A DNA stretch of 64,000 nt from Bacteroides rodentium JCM 16496 (GCF_000614125.1 NZ_BAKJ01000010.1:1-64000); one strand, 5' to 3'. Positions 29,199-40,465 are shown, counted from the first letter of the stretch. The notes: generated by a model from the letters alone, not told the origin. Numbers and translations: made by a program.

Positions 29199-29861
29199 AT
29201 GAACGTAAAAATAGAAGAAAGCTGGAGAAAACGCCTGCAAGAGGAGTTTGACAAACCTTATTTTGAGAAGCTGGTAGCATTTGTAAAAAGTGAGTACGGG
29301 CATGCCAACGTGCTACCTCCCGGCCATCAGATTTTCCACGTCTTCAACTCTTGCCCGTTCGAGAAAGTGAAAGTCGTCATACTCGGACAAGACCCTTATC
29401 CTAATCCCGGTCAGTATTATGGAGTCTGTTTTTCCGTACCGAAAGGAATAGCCATTCCCGGTTCTCTGGCAAACATATTCAAGGAAATACATCAGGACTT
29501 AGGAAAGCCCATTCCGACTTCCGGAAATCTGGACCGTTGGGTAGCGCAAGGCGTGTTTCCTATGAATTCCGTCCTCACAGTACGTGCCCACGAAACCGGC
29601 TCGCACCGGAACATGGGATGGGAAACCTTCACAGACGCTGTTATCAAGAAACTGAGTGATGAACGGGAGAATCTTGTATTCATGCTTTGGGGAGCATACG
29701 CCAAAGAAAAAGCCGCTTTAATCAATAGCAGCAGACACTTGATTCTGACTACCGTCCATCCGTCCCCACGTTCTGCCGAATACGGATTCTTCGGTTGCAG
29801 GCACTTCAGTAAAGCCAACGATTTCTTACGGAGCAGAGGGATACAAGAAATAGACTGGTAA
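29199..29861 (+). CDS. ung: Uracil-DNA glycosylase
   Basis: Removes uracil from DNA, starting base excision repair. The 220-residue protein has the water-activating motif GQDPYP (residues 63-68, Asp65) and the HPSPRSA loop near 187. Start at 29199 (MNVKIEESW); an upstream in-frame ATG would overlap a TATTTTTG -7-like element at 29152-29159. It ends five bases before the convergent TIGR02757 gene. Confidence 0.97.
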   Translation: MNVKIEESWRKRLQEEFDKPYFEKLVAFVKSEYGHANVLPPGHQIFHVFNSCPFEKVKVVILGQDPYPNPGQYYGVCFSVPKGIAIPGSLANIFKEIHQDLGKPIPTSGNLDRWVAQGVFPMNSVLTVRAHETGSHRNMGWETFTDAVIKKLSDERENLVFMLWGAYAKEKAALINSSRHLILTTVHPSPRSAEYGFFGCRHFSKANDFLRSRGIQEIDW

Positions 29862-29865
29862 CACG

Positions 29866-30579
29866 CTACAATACTCCGCTAACTCCGCTTCCAAACAAAG
29901 CAAAATCCCCCAGGCACGGGTCGTCCGGAAAGGCCTCTGCCAGAGCTTCAGTAATCCGGCGGGCATTCTTCAAAGAAAATGTTTCTGTCTCGGTGAGTCC
30001 CAAAGCATAGGCCACACGGCAGACATGCGTGTCCAAAGGCACAATCAGGTCCCTGCAATCAAATCTCTCCCAAATACCAAAATCCACTTCCGGACCTTTC
30101 CTTATCATCCAGCGCAAAAACATGTTCAGTTTCTTCTGGGGACTCTTCGCCGAGACTTCTAAAAATGCACATAACCTTTCCATCGGATTACCGGCATACG
30201 TACATAAGGCATCCTCCAGACTGTCAAAAGCAGAATAGGCAGCATGCAAACGCCTGAAATAAGAATGAAAGTCAGCATAAGAAAGCATTCGGTAAAAACT
30301 GTTTCTGTCCGTAGCAGGGAAGTCCTTCTTCCATTGGCAAGATAATACGTATTGATGAGGCGATACCCCCATCAACCTATGCAACTCATCAGCCTTTTTC
30401 AATATCTGTTTACGGTTGCCGAAACTCATGATGGCAGTCAGCAACCCACTGATTTCAATATCCTGCTTCCGTTCATAGCGATGTGGAAACTGTACGGGGT
30501 CGTTCTGAATGAAGCCGGCGCAATGATAGGCCGCCGCCCACTCCCAAAGTTGTCTTTTAATCTCCTCGGTCATCTGCAA
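29866..30579 (-). CDS. TIGR02757 family protein (DUF2400)
   Basis: A 237-residue protein of a family conserved in Bacteroidota and some Proteobacteria. Recognisable segments are DPVQFPHRYERKQDIEISGLLTAIMSFGNRKQI, LNMFLRWMIRKGPEVDFGIW and VPLDTHVCRVAYALGL, which resemble helix-hairpin-helix/base-excision-like folds (the LDTHV segment is Nth-like). No characterised activity. Convergent with ung, ending five bases from it; a link to DNA repair is suggested only by that neighbour and the fold. Confidence 0.85.
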   Translation of the reverse strand: MQMTEEIKRQLWEWAAAYHCAGFIQNDPVQFPHRYERKQDIEISGLLTAIMSFGNRKQILKKADELHRLMGVSPHQYVLSCQWKKDFPATDRNSFYRMLSYADFHSYFRRLHAAYSAFDSLEDALCTYAGNPMERLCAFLEVSAKSPQKKLNMFLRWMIRKGPEVDFGIWERFDCRDLIVPLDTHVCRVAYALGLTETETFSLKNARRITEALAEAFPDDPCLGDFALFGSGVSGVL

Positions 30580-30745
30580 GCATTTGTTTTTTCATCTGAA
30601 ATGCAAAGATATTGCAAATCGAATGCAAAACTTTCATGCTTGCACGAAAAAGTTGTGCCGGGATATAGCTTATCTTATTTAAAGATATTGCATTTATAGC
30701 AACATCGGACAAGTAACCTATTTCTTTTCCTCCTATTTTTGCAAC

Positions 30746-31624
30746 ATGAAAAAGCCCAATAGAGCCATGCTGCAGAAAAAGACAACCCAGGAGGAATACC
30801 AAAAGTGCGTGAACGCAGTAGTGGATTATATAAATCTGCACCTCGGAGAAGAAATTGACCTGAAATCTTTGGCCAGGATTTCCCATTTCTCTCCCTTCTA
30901 CTTCCACCGTATCATGAAAGCTTTCCTGGGTGAACCCGTCGGTACGTTCATTGTCCGGACGCGTACCGAAGCCGCTGCCCGGTTGCTTCGTTACTCGGAC
31001 ATGCCGATAGCGGACATAGCCTACCGTATAGGCTACTCTTCGCCTTCGTCACTGTCAAAAGTATTCAAGCAGTTCTATGGCATTTCACCATTAGAGTATC
31101 GTAATAATAAAAACTTTGTAATTATGAAACCAGCCATTATTCGTCCGGAACTGGAACTGAAACACGAAATCAAAGAAGTTCCTGCCCGCAATGTGATTTA
31201 CATCCGCCTCTTTGGCGACTATAAACTGAACGACTATTGCAGCGCATGGATGCGCCTTTGCCAGTTCATCCAGGAAGAAAAACTGCCTATGGGAGAAGTG
31301 ATGCCCTACTGTATCTATCACGATGACCCCAAAGTGACACCCGCTGAAAAGCTGCGTACCGATGTATGTATGGTCCTACCCTCATTTGCAACGGCCAAAG
31401 GAGACATAGGATTTAAACAGCTCGCGGCAGGCCGCTATGCCATATTCCTATACAAAGGTCCATACGAACATCTGCAGGCCGTATACGATACCATCTACGG
31501 GAAGTATATCCCCGAAATGGAATGTAGCTTACGGGATGAGTCCAGTGCTGAACGTTACCTGAACAACCCCGCAGATACGGCGCCGGAGGAACTGTTGACA
31601 GAAATTTATATTCCGGTAGAGTAG
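30746..31624 (+). CDS. AraC-family regulator with GyrI-like effector-binding domain
   Basis: A 292-residue protein with an N-terminal AraC HTH (EIDLKSLARISHFSPFYFHRIMKAFLG and MPIADIAYRIGYSSPSSLSKVFKQFYGISPLEYR, about 20-115), then a GyrI/SOUL-like small-molecule-binding domain (about 125-292, VPARNVIYIRLFGDY... GRYAIFLYKGPYEHL). Regulators of this layout (Rob/SoxS-like) respond to hydrophobic drugs or toxic small molecules. A TATTTTTG -7-like element lies just before the start. The downstream EamA exporter (430 bp away) may be a target but is separated by the 22-bp array. Confidence 0.88.
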   Translation: MKKPNRAMLQKKTTQEEYQKCVNAVVDYINLHLGEEIDLKSLARISHFSPFYFHRIMKAFLGEPVGTFIVRTRTEAAARLLRYSDMPIADIAYRIGYSSPSSLSKVFKQFYGISPLEYRNNKNFVIMKPAIIRPELELKHEIKEVPARNVIYIRLFGDYKLNDYCSAWMRLCQFIQEEKLPMGEVMPYCIYHDDPKVTPAEKLRTDVCMVLPSFATAKGDIGFKQLAAGRYAIFLYKGPYEHLQAVYDTIYGKYIPEMECSLRDESSAERYLNNPADTAPEELLTEIYIPVE

Positions 31625-31704
31625 GCAAACTGTTCTGCCGGCGCCATCAGGATTTCTCCCCGGAAGAGTTTAGGAGCCGGGCAGCGAACAAGTATTCGTT
31701 CCGC

Positions 31705-31862
31705 CATGGAGTAAAAATCGTTCCACCATGGTGGAACGATTTTTACTCCGCGGTGGAACGATTTTTACTCCGCGGTGGAACGATTTTTACTCCGCGGTGG
31801 AACGATTTTTACTCCGCGGTGGAACGATTTTTACTCCGCGGTGGAATGATTTTTATCTCATG
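31705..31862. repeat. 22-bp tandem repeat array with an inverted leading copy
   Basis: Six direct units of 22 bp (GTGGAACGATTTTTACTCCGCG) lie at 31731-31752, 31753-31774, 31775-31796, 31797-31818, 31819-31840 and 31841-31862 (last variant). One inverted copy lies at 31705-31726, with CCATGG at the inversion centre. Unit junctions contain CCGCGG. There is no spacer between units, so it is not CRISPR. The rest of the 430-bp gap 31625-32054 contains only the candidate promoter at 31947-31981. Confidence 0.88.
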
Positions 31863-31946
31863 ATGGAACGAATAAATATCAGGCAAGCCGGTCGATACGA
31901 TATTAAATACCCATATCTATACTGTATTGTAAAAAAGGGACATTCC

Positions 31947-31981
31947 TTTGTCTGTATGCTTGTTTTTATTCACTAATTTTG
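31947..31981 (+). promoter_or_regulatory. Candidate promoter of the EamA transporter gene
   Basis: TTTG at 31947-31950 and TAATTTTG at 31974-31981; the spacer is 23 bp, slightly longer than the 19-21 consensus. It lies 74 bp before the start codon. Confidence 0.42.
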
Positions 31982-32054
31982 CACGACGCAATGCGAATCA
32001 AGTAATTGATGCAAACAGATAATTTTAAAACCTCCATTAAAATCAAGATAAAAG

Positions 32055-32949
32055 ATGCACAATGCTTCCATAAAAGGGTTTATATATGCGGCTCTCTCCT
32101 CTGCCACCTTCGGGCTGGCTCCTTTCTTCACCATTTCATTACTCCTTGCGGGCTTTTCCTCTTTCGAAGTATTGGCCTACCGATGGGGAATAGCTTCACT
32201 TGCCCTGGTCGTTTTCGGCATTATGTTGGGCGAGACATTCCGCATCAGCAGGAAAGACTGGGGAACGGTGTTCATCCTCAGCCTGCTCCGGGCAGCTACC
32301 TCCTTCAGTCTGGTCATCGCCTACCAGAACATAGCCAGCGGAGTGGCATCCACCATTCATTTCATGTATCCGCTGGCCGTGGCACTGGCCATGATGGGCT
32401 TTTTCGGAGAAAAGAGGTCATTCGCCATTCTGTTTGCCGTGTTGGTGTCACTAAGCGGAGCTGGACTTTTGTCATCCGGCAAAATAGACTTTGAAGGAGG
32501 AAACACGACCATCGGGCTGATTGCTACCGGTCTGTCCGTATTCTTTTACGGAGGATATATCGTAGGAGTAAGGAAGAGCCGTGCCGTGCAGATTCCCTCC
32601 ACTGCATTGACATGCTACGTAATGGGGCTGGGAGCCTTGTTCTTTATTATAGGAGGATGTCTGACCGGAGGCATCCGGCTGGCCAATGATACCCACACAT
32701 GGCTGAATATTCTCGGACTGGCACTGCCGGCAACAGCCATATCCAACATCACCCTGGTAAAAGCCATTAAACACATCGGCTACACTGACTTCCGTCTTCG
32801 GGGCTTTGGAACCTCTGACAGCCGTAGCTATCGGTTGCCTGATATTCAATGAAAGCTTCACACCGGCCAGCGCCATCGGCATGGCGTTGATAATAACGGC
32901 CGTTACAGTCGTGGTGGTACACGAAAAGAAAAAGGAGAGCCAGAGTTGA
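32055..32949 (+). CDS. EamA/DMT-superfamily transporter (frameshift near C-terminus)
   Basis: An inner-membrane drug/metabolite-type exporter with ten predicted helices in two EamA repeats (SSATFGLAPFF... YRWGIASLAL; LSVFFYGGYIVGVRKS... ). The frame breaks at 32780-32782 just before the conserved tail; continuing in the other frame gives LTSVFGALEPLTAVAIGCLIFNE and a short charged C-terminus ending KKKESQS. Two missing C (GGCCCTACA, giving IGPTLTS) or one extra base would explain it. Repaired length is about 298 residues. Substrate unknown; amino-acid or metabolite export is typical. Confidence 0.82.
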
Positions 32950-32955
32950 TTGTCC

Positions 32956-33972
32956 TTATTTCGCCTTTTTATAATCCGTGATGAAACCCTCCATCATCCA
33001 CTTGGCCAAAGCCTGGCGGTTCGAACTGATTACAAAACGGCGCTGGTCAAAAGTGTTCTGGATATTTCCCAATTCCACGAATACGGAAGCGGGAGAAGTA
33101 TTGGCTAGCACATAAAGATTGCGTGCGCTGACAGTTCCGGTAAACCCACGGTTAGGCTGGTGCTTGTCATATTTCGATTCGAAAGTTTTCTTCATGGTCT
33201 TAGCCAGACGCTTGCTGTCGGGCTTGCTTTTAGAGTGGTAAAAGAACACATCGGTCTGATGGCTCTTGCTGCGACTGTCCACATGAAGAAAAATGGCACG
33301 GCAATATTTATAGTTCTTGCGGTCCTTCTTGTAAAGCTCATTGATTTTGGCGCAACGTTGCCGGAGACGTGCCACTTGGTTCAAGGGTATGGGAGTTCCC
33401 ATGCATGTCTCACGTTTGCTGTTGGAAAGGTACTTGTCATCACGGATTCCGTCTTTGGCATCCTGGATAATGATACGGACTTCCGCCCCCTCTTGCATCA
33501 GGTTACGGGCAAGACGCAAAGCCACATCATAGGCATACTCATCTTCATGCAGCTCTATTTTACCGATTCTGCCGATAGCTCCGGGGTCGGGGCCTCCATG
33601 TCCGCTCACTACATAAAAACAAGCGCCCTGCAAACGGTTGGATGTCACTTTTACATCGGCAAGCGCTTTCCCGAACAAAGGTTCATTGATTGTCTTCTTC
33701 CCATTGCCGGTCGGCTTTGATAATGGGGGCAGTACATACTTCACTCCCAGCCGCAATTCCTCCTTCCCTTTAAGAAGTTTCTTGTTCAGCTCCAAAAACT
33801 CCTTATAATAGGCTCTCCCCGGGCGCTTGTTACGTTCCAGGAAAGCAGAGATTCCTTCTCCACATCTCGGACTATCGCGCTCCTCCTGAGCCGAAGCATT
33901 AAAAGCAAACAAAGTGCAAAAGAGGATGGTCAGTAAACAAAGTATGCGTTTCATATTCCAATTATTCATCAT
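32956..33972 (-). CDS. N-acetylmuramoyl-L-alanine amidase (Amidase_3)
   Basis: Cleaves the amide between N-acetylmuramic acid and the stem peptide. A signal peptide (MKRILCLLTILFCTLFAFNASAQ) is followed by a linker domain of about 90 residues with PxG-type features. The catalytic domain has zinc-ligand landmarks: SGHGGPDPGA near residue 123, Glu in LHEDEYAYD, His in AIFLHVDSR, and the catalytic Glu in VFVELGNIQN. Annotated from 33972, though MKRILC at 33954 is the likelier functional start. Convergent with the EamA gene (6-bp gap). Periplasmic; probably acts in daughter-cell separation or peptidoglycan turnover. Confidence 0.9.
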   Translation of the reverse strand: MMNNWNMKRILCLLTILFCTLFAFNASAQEERDSPRCGEGISAFLERNKRPGRAYYKEFLELNKKLLKGKEELRLGVKYVLPPLSKPTGNGKKTINEPLFGKALADVKVTSNRLQGACFYVVSGHGGPDPGAIGRIGKIELHEDEYAYDVALRLARNLMQEGAEVRIIIQDAKDGIRDDKYLSNSKRETCMGTPIPLNQVARLRQRCAKINELYKKDRKNYKYCRAIFLHVDSRSKSHQTDVFFYHSKSKPDSKRLAKTMKKTFESKYDKHQPNRGFTGTVSARNLYVLANTSPASVFVELGNIQNTFDQRRFVISSNRQALAKWMMEGFITDYKKAK

Positions 33973-34108
33973 TTATTCGGTTCGCTACAAATTTCCAGCC
34001 GCTAATTTATAGCATTTTACCATACTTAAGCACAAAATTATAATTTTTCCCTACTTTTGCGACAACTTACGCGATAATAGATAAGAAACTTTTAAAACAT
34101 ATAGCATT

Positions 34109-35388
34109 ATGGCAAAGCAATTCAAGCCGGAGACGCTGTGCGTACAAGCCGGATGGACTCCTAAAAAGGGCGAGCCCCGTGTACTCCCCATCTATCAAAG
34201 TACAACTTTCAAATATGATACCAGCGAGCAGATGGCACGCTTGTTCGACCTTGAAGACAGCGGCTATTTCTATACCCGCCTGCAGAATCCTACGAACGAT
34301 GCAGTAGCCGCCAAGATTGCCGCCCTCGAAGGTGGTGTGGCCGCTATGCTGACATCCAGCGGACAAGCAGCCAACTTCTATGCCATTTTCAATATCTGCC
34401 AGGCAGGAGACCATTTTGTTTGCTCCTCTACCATCTATGGCGGAACATTCAACCTCTTCGGAGTGACTTTGAAGAAATTGGGCATCGACGTCACTTTCGT
34501 CAACCCGGATGCCAGCGAGGAAGAAATTTCCGCTGCTTTCCGCCCCAATACCAAGGCCCTATTCGGCGAAACCATCTCCAACCCTACGCTCGAAGTGCTC
34601 GATATAGAGAAGTTTGCCCGCATTGCCCACAGCCACGGCGTGCCCTTGATTGTGGACAACACCTTCCCTACCCCTATCAACTGCCGCCCGTTTGAGTGGG
34701 GTGCCGACATCGTAGTACACTCTACTACCAAATACATGGACGGACATGCCACAAGCGTAGGTGGAGCCATTGTAGACAGCGGTAACTTCGATTGGGATGC
34801 ACACGCCGACAAATTCCCCGGACTGTGCACACCGGACGAGTCTTACCACGGACTGACTTATACGAAAGCCTTCGGCAAAATGGCTTACATCACCAAGCTA
34901 CAGCCCAACTGATGCGCGACCTGGGCAGCATCCAGTCTCCACAAAACGCATTCCTGCTGAACCTGGGTCTGGAAACACTGCACCTGCGTATGCCCCAACA
35001 TTGCAAGAATGCACAAGCGGTAGCCGAGTATCTTGCCCAGAACGATAAAGTGGCTTGGGTGAATTATTGTGGTCTGCCGGGTGACAAATACTACGAGCAG
35101 GCACAGAAGTACATGCCGAACGGCTCTTGCGGCGTTGTCACCTTCGGCTTGAAGGGCGGACGGGAAGAGTCTATCAAGTTTATGGATTCACTGAAACTGG
35201 CGGCCATCGTGACTCATGTGGCCGATGCACGTACTTGCGTGCTGCACCCAGCCAGTCATACACACCGCCAGTTGACAGACGAGCAGCTGATGGAGGCAGG
35301 TGTACGCCCCGACCTGATTCGCTTCTCGGTAGGTATAGAGAATGCAGAGGATATTATTGCGGATATAGAACAAGCGCTGAACGCTTGA
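34109..35388 (+). CDS. metY: O-acetylhomoserine aminocarboxypropyltransferase/cysteine synthase (one frameshift)
   Basis: A PLP enzyme making homocysteine (or cysteine) by sulfhydrylation of an O-acetylated amino acid. The Cys/Met metabolism family features are all present: YTRLQNPTNDAVAAKIAALEGG, DNTFPTP, and the PLP lysine in HSTTKYMDGH (Lys208). The frame breaks at 34897; one additional G (AAGGCTACA) joins AYITK to ATAQLMRDLGSIQSPQNAFL, giving 426 residues, the family length. A TACTTTTG -7-like element lies at 34052-34059. MetY is nearly ubiquitous in the genus, so loss of function is unlikely and an undercalled base is the better reading. Confidence 0.93.
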
Positions 35389-35425
35389 TAAGGATAGAAA
35401 TTTAAAAACTTTCTTGATATTTTTT

Positions 35426-35486
35426 TAGGCGCGAATTACGCGGATTTCACGGATTTAGTCCATTACATCCACGTAATTCGCGCCTA
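35426..35486. terminator. Palindromic intergenic hairpin between convergent genes
   Basis: Arms at 35426-35444 and 35468-35486 match at 18 of 19 positions (TAGGCGCGAATTACGxGGA). Placed between the 3' ends of metY and the GH20 gene, it is a likely bidirectional terminator and belongs to the dispersed palindrome family also seen at 15-114 and 28505-28600. Confidence 0.7.
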
Positions 35487-35498
35487 ATATTACAACAA

Positions 35499-38011
35499 TT
35501 ATTTTACCTGCCACGTTATCGGCAAGCTTTCCTTTCCTTGATAGAACGTCTTTGCCTTCAATACCGAAGCATCGCATTTCACCGGCTCCTGCCACAAAGC
35601 AGACTGGGCAGTAGGTTCCGACCCATCAGTCGTATAACGTATCTCAGCCCCATCAATGGCCACATTAGCAAACAGATTTCCCTCTTCTATCCATAAACCC
35701 GGCTGAGGCAAGCGGAAGTTAATCCCATGCTTTGCCCAATAAGGCATTTCACTCTTGCTGATTTTCTCATAATAAAGTGCCAAAGCCTGATTGAAAGCCT
35801 GCTCCTCCCGTATACCGGATAAATTTTCCCATGCCGGATGGGCATTCCAGCCACGTTCTGCCAGCCCTAATATTTTTGGGAAAAGAAGATATTCCACGCC
35901 ATCAAAACTACGGATAGTTTCGGCGAACAATTGCCCTTGTACACCCATAATATGCTTCTTGCCTATCTCTGTCAAAGCAGTCTTCCCCTTTTCCGCATTA
36001 TTCAAATCAATGGGATTGCCTGCCATATCCACACGCAGCGAACGATAAATGCTGAAAGGAAGCATAGAGAAAGAGACAGACTCATCCACATAACCTCCCC
36101 AATCGAGTCCACGCTCGTCCGGATGACCATTGTAAGCCATATCCATATAGAAATTGCCCACGTTGCAAAGGATGACCGGGTAACCGTTATTGGCTGTCTG
36201 ATAAACCACTTCATCAGAGCCCGGTACAGTATTCCAGCAATATACACCGGCAGCCTGGTCCCTCAACTGTTGATGAGCCTCTTCGGTATGCCCCAAAGCA
36301 ACTTCCTGCCAACCACTGAATTTCAGTCCGTTCTTCTGCATCACATCCGCCATTTGCGTAATGAAATACTCCGACAAATCATGAGCTTTCGTCATGCCTT
36401 TCTCCTTCATCAGTTCCTGGCATTTCGGGGAGCCCATCCACACGCCGCGAGGCACTTCGTCACCACCCAAATGCACTGTGTACAGTGAAAGACCGGCTTC
36501 CTGATACATTGCATTAAGTTCCTGAATCACCTTCTCCATAAAACGGTAAGTAGAAGGCAAGGCGACATTCATCACATTGTCCGTATAATATTGTACAGAA
36601 ACATAACGTGAAGTATCTTCCGGTTCACTCAACATATATTCTGTAGCTTTCCCCGGATCGGTTTCAAAATATTTGTTATAGCGTGCCTTCATGGAGACAA
36701 TGGCAGCGCGGGCATGCCCCGGAGATTCTATTTCCGGAACAATGCGGACATGTCTTTCGGCAGCATACTTCAGCAAATCAATAAATTCCTCGCGGCTATA
36801 ATATCCATTACCTACAGTCTTTGCATCAGGGTCATAGCCACCGTCATAACATGGGTAGAGGCACTGGCTTTCGTCAGTGGTATGCCCGCGACGGCTACCC
36901 ACAGCAGTCAGTTCCTCCAAACCGGGAATCTCCAAACGCCAGGCTTCATCATCACAAAAATGGAAATGCAGGACATTCAATTTATAAGATGCAAAAATAT
37001 CCACCAGTTTCTTCAAGTTCTCCGGAGCGGTGAAATTACGGGCAATATCTATCATTTGTCCACGATACGCCAAGTCCGGATAATCCCGAATGGAGACTGC
37101 CTCCAGCAAATAAGGTGTCTGCTTGTCCTTCAACATTGACAAAAGTGTCTGTGTACCATTAAAGATGCCATGAGGAGTGGCAGCACTGATTTTTATCAGG
37201 TTGTCACCTATATTGATAGTATAATATTCATCATTTACGGCCTCCTTCCTATCAGGCAGTTCTTCCAGCACAATCTTCACGGAAGCATTTCCGACAACTT
37301 CCAAACCATACAAACCTGTCAGTTTCTCTTTCAACAACTTGGCTTCACCGGCAAAGTTCTCCGGAAATGCCAAAGCTACCTTGCCTTCCAATACGACATT
37401 ATCGCCTTCAATAGCTACCGCTTTCTTTACAGACGGAAGAATGTCTGACTGCGCCAAAGCAGGAGCACCAGCCAAGCGAAGATTGGATTCATAAATCTTA
37501 GTCGCATCCGGATAGCCGCTCATTGACTCGGGAGAAGGAAGCGGCAGCGCCTTCAAAGCCACGGGCAACGGACTGCCCTCTTTACCATCCACAGTCTCCA
37601 CCCAATAAGTTCCTTCCGGTACATGGGAGTTCCGGTCCAGCTTGTAAGTGCAAAGGAAAGTGATCCGCATGGAATCACCGGGAGCCAGCGGAGCAAATTC
37701 GTCTGTCGGATACATTTTGAAAAAATTACCGTTCACTACCTCTACCTTCACTTCAGAGGCTCCTTCCTGCTTCACCCTCGGGGAAGCTGTGAATAGTAAA
37801 TCGTCCAGTTCTTTTTTAGAGGTTTTTGAGAGATATTCTTGAGAATAAAGGTATTCTCATAATATCCGGGTTCGATGTCACTTGCACCCATTTCCCAGGT
37901 CAGAGCAACCGGTGCCTTAGGTTCATTACTCGTTTTACATCCAGCAAATAGTGCCATTACACAAAATAATAATCCTGCCAGAGGAAGTTTCAAAATTCTC
38001 ATGCAACTCAT
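35499..38011 (-). CDS. GH20 beta-N-acetylhexosaminidase lipoprotein (one frameshift)
   Basis: Removes terminal GlcNAc or GalNAc from glycans by substrate-assisted catalysis. Order once repaired (about 837 residues): lipoprotein signal (LFAGCKTS), CHB_HEX carbohydrate-binding domain, GH20b domain (about 160-300), GH20 barrel with the catalytic pair in HLGGDEVPRG (about residue 515), and a C-terminal CHB_HEX_C/chitobiase-like domain (IRYTTDGSEPT). The frame breaks at the C-run 37775-37777; one additional G on the coding strand joins SQLPRG to VKQEGASEVKVEVVNG. Two starts are possible (38011 or 38002). Not in an operon with other CAZymes; probably acts on host N- or O-glycans. Confidence 0.9.
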
Positions 38012-38177
38012 GTGTTAAGTTAATAAATGGGGGTAATCTCTAAAATCTGATGCCAAAAATAAGCATTTTAAGCTAATTAACTGATAAAAGTAATAGATTT
38101 TATTGACAGCGAGCTACAATTTAGAACTTTTATACCTACATTTGCAGCCAAATTATAACCAATTTAACTATTCTACC

Positions 38178-40465
38178 ATGGCTAAAATAACCAAAGAAGC
38201 AGCCTTGCTCTACCATTCGCAAGGCAAACCGGGTAAGATTGAAGTAGTACCCACCAAGCCTTACAGTACACAAACCGATCTTTCTCTCGCCTACTCTCCG
38301 GGCGTTGCAGAGCCGTGCCTCGAAATTGAGAAAAACCCGCAAGATGCATATAAATATACAGCAAAAGGCAATCTTGTTGCAGTTATTTCCAACGGTACTG
38401 CCGTACTTGGGCTGGGTGATATAGGCGCCATGCAGGCAAGCCGGTCATGGAGGGTAAGGGACTGCTGTTCAAAATCTACGGCGGCATCGATGTTTTTGAC
38501 ATTGAAGTCAACGAAAAGAACGTGGACAAGTTCGTGGAAGCCGTCAAAGCCATCGCTCCCACTTTCGGCGGCATCAACTTAGAAGACATCAAAGCTCCCG
38601 AATGCTTTGAGATAGAACGTCGCTTGAAAGAAGAGTTGGACATCCCCGTGATGCACGATGACCAACATGGCACAGCCATCATCTCCAGCGCAGGATTGTT
38701 GAATGCTTTGGAAGTGGCAGGCAAAAAAATAGAAGACGTAAAGATTGTTGTGAACGGAGCCGGTGCTGCCGCCATATCATGTACAAAACTGTATGAGGCA
38801 TTGGGTGCCACGCACGAGAACATCGTGATGCTGGACTCCAAAGGAGTAATCAGCAGCGACCGTGAAGGACTCAATGAGACCAAACGTTACTTTGCCACCG
38901 ACCGCCGCGACATCCACACACTGGAAGAAGCAGTTCGCAATGCCGATGTATTCCTCGGCCTTTCTAAAGGTAACGTTTTGACACAAGACATGATACGAAG
39001 CATGGCCGATACACCTATCGTCTTCGCCCTTGCCAATCCCGTGCCCGAAATCTCTTATGAAGATGCCATGGCTGCCCGCCCCGACGTATTGATGTCCACC
39101 GGACGCAGCGACTACCCCAACCAAATAAACAATGTAATCGGGTTTCCTTATATCTTTCGTGGCGCATTGGATGTAGCAGCCAAAGCCATCAACGAAGAAA
39201 TGAAACTGGCCGCCGTGCATGCCATCGCAGACTTGGCCAAACAACCCGTACCCGACGTAGTGAACGAAGTCTATCACGTGAATAACTTCACCTTCGGTCC
39301 CGACTACTTCATTCCAAAACCCGTCGACCCACGCCTTATCACTGAAGTATCCATGGCAGTGGCAAAGGCAGCCATAGAAAGCGGAGTGGCACGCAACCCC
39401 ATTACCGATTGGGAAGCTTATCGCCAACACCTGAAAGAACTGATGGGGCAAGAAAGCAAACTGACCCGCCAACTCTACGACACCGCCCGCCGCAACCCGC
39501 AACGTGTGGTATTTGCCGAAGGTATCCACCCCAATATGCTGAAAGCTGCTGTGGAAGCCAAGGCTGAAGGTATCTGCCATCCTATTATATTGGGCAACGA
39601 CGAAGCCATCGAGAAGTTGGCAAAAGAACTAGACCTTAGCCTTGAAGGTATCGAGATAGTAAATCTGCGTCATCCGGATGAAGCGCCACGCCGTGAACGC
39701 TATGCCCGCATTCTATCTGAAAAACGTGCCCGCGAAGGAGCCACTTACGAAGAAGCCAACGACAAAATGTTCGAACGTAACTACTTCGGTATGATGATGG
39801 TGGAGACGGGTGAAGCAGACGCTTTCATCACAGGTCTTTACACCAAATACAGCAATACCATCAAGGTTGCCAAGGAAGTCATCGGCATCCGTCCGGAATA
39901 CAAGCATTTCGGCACCATGCATATCCTGAACTCCAAAAAAGGTACATACTTCCTAGCCGATACGCTGATTAACCGTCATCCCAATGCTGAAACGCTGATC
40001 GATATTGCCAAGCTATCGGAATATACCGTCCGCTTCTTTAATCATACACCGGTAATGGCCATGTTGAGTTACTCCAACTTCGGTGCGGATAAAGAAGGCA
40101 GCCCGGTAAGTGTACACGAAGCAGTGGATTATATGCAACAAAACTATCCTGACCTTGCCATTGACGGAGAAATGCAGGTGAATTTCGCCATGAACCGCGA
40201 AATGCGTGATGCCAAGTATCCGTTTACGCGCTTGAAAGGAAAAGACGTAAACACACTGATTTTCCCGAACTTGAGTTCTGCAAACTCTGCTTACAAGCTG
40301 TTGCAGGCGATGGATACGGACTCCGAACTGATTGGTCCTATCCAAATGGGATTGAACAAGCCTATCCATTTTACCGATTTTGAGAGCTCCGTGCGCGATA
40401 TCGTTAACATCACTGCAGTAGCAGTTATCGATGCTATCGTAGACAAAAAGAAGGCAGCCAAATGA
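38178..40465 (+). CDS. maeB: NADP-dependent malic enzyme with phosphotransacetylase domain (one frameshift)
   Basis: Converts malate to pyruvate with reduction of NADP; the fused C-terminal PTA-like domain is allosteric and binds acetyl-CoA. The N-terminal malic domain has [18 protein letters not shown] and [12 protein letters not shown]; the NAD(P) domain has [18 protein letters not shown] and [12 protein letters not shown]; the PTA domain begins near residue 440 ([19 protein letters not shown]). The frame breaks at 38432: one additional G (ATGGCAGGC) gives [15 protein letters not shown] and a 762-residue protein, exactly typical. Overlaps the small gene at 40462 by ATGA. Start chosen at MAKITKEAA, after a TACATTTG element (38137-38144). 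Confidence 0.94.

Noticed and set aside
31731..31862. CRISPR array
   Set aside because: Units are contiguous 22-mers without unique spacers and no cas genes are present.
34109..35388. metY as a pseudogene
   Set aside because: The single break is repaired by one base and matches eleven similar events across the window, so a base-calling fault is more likely.
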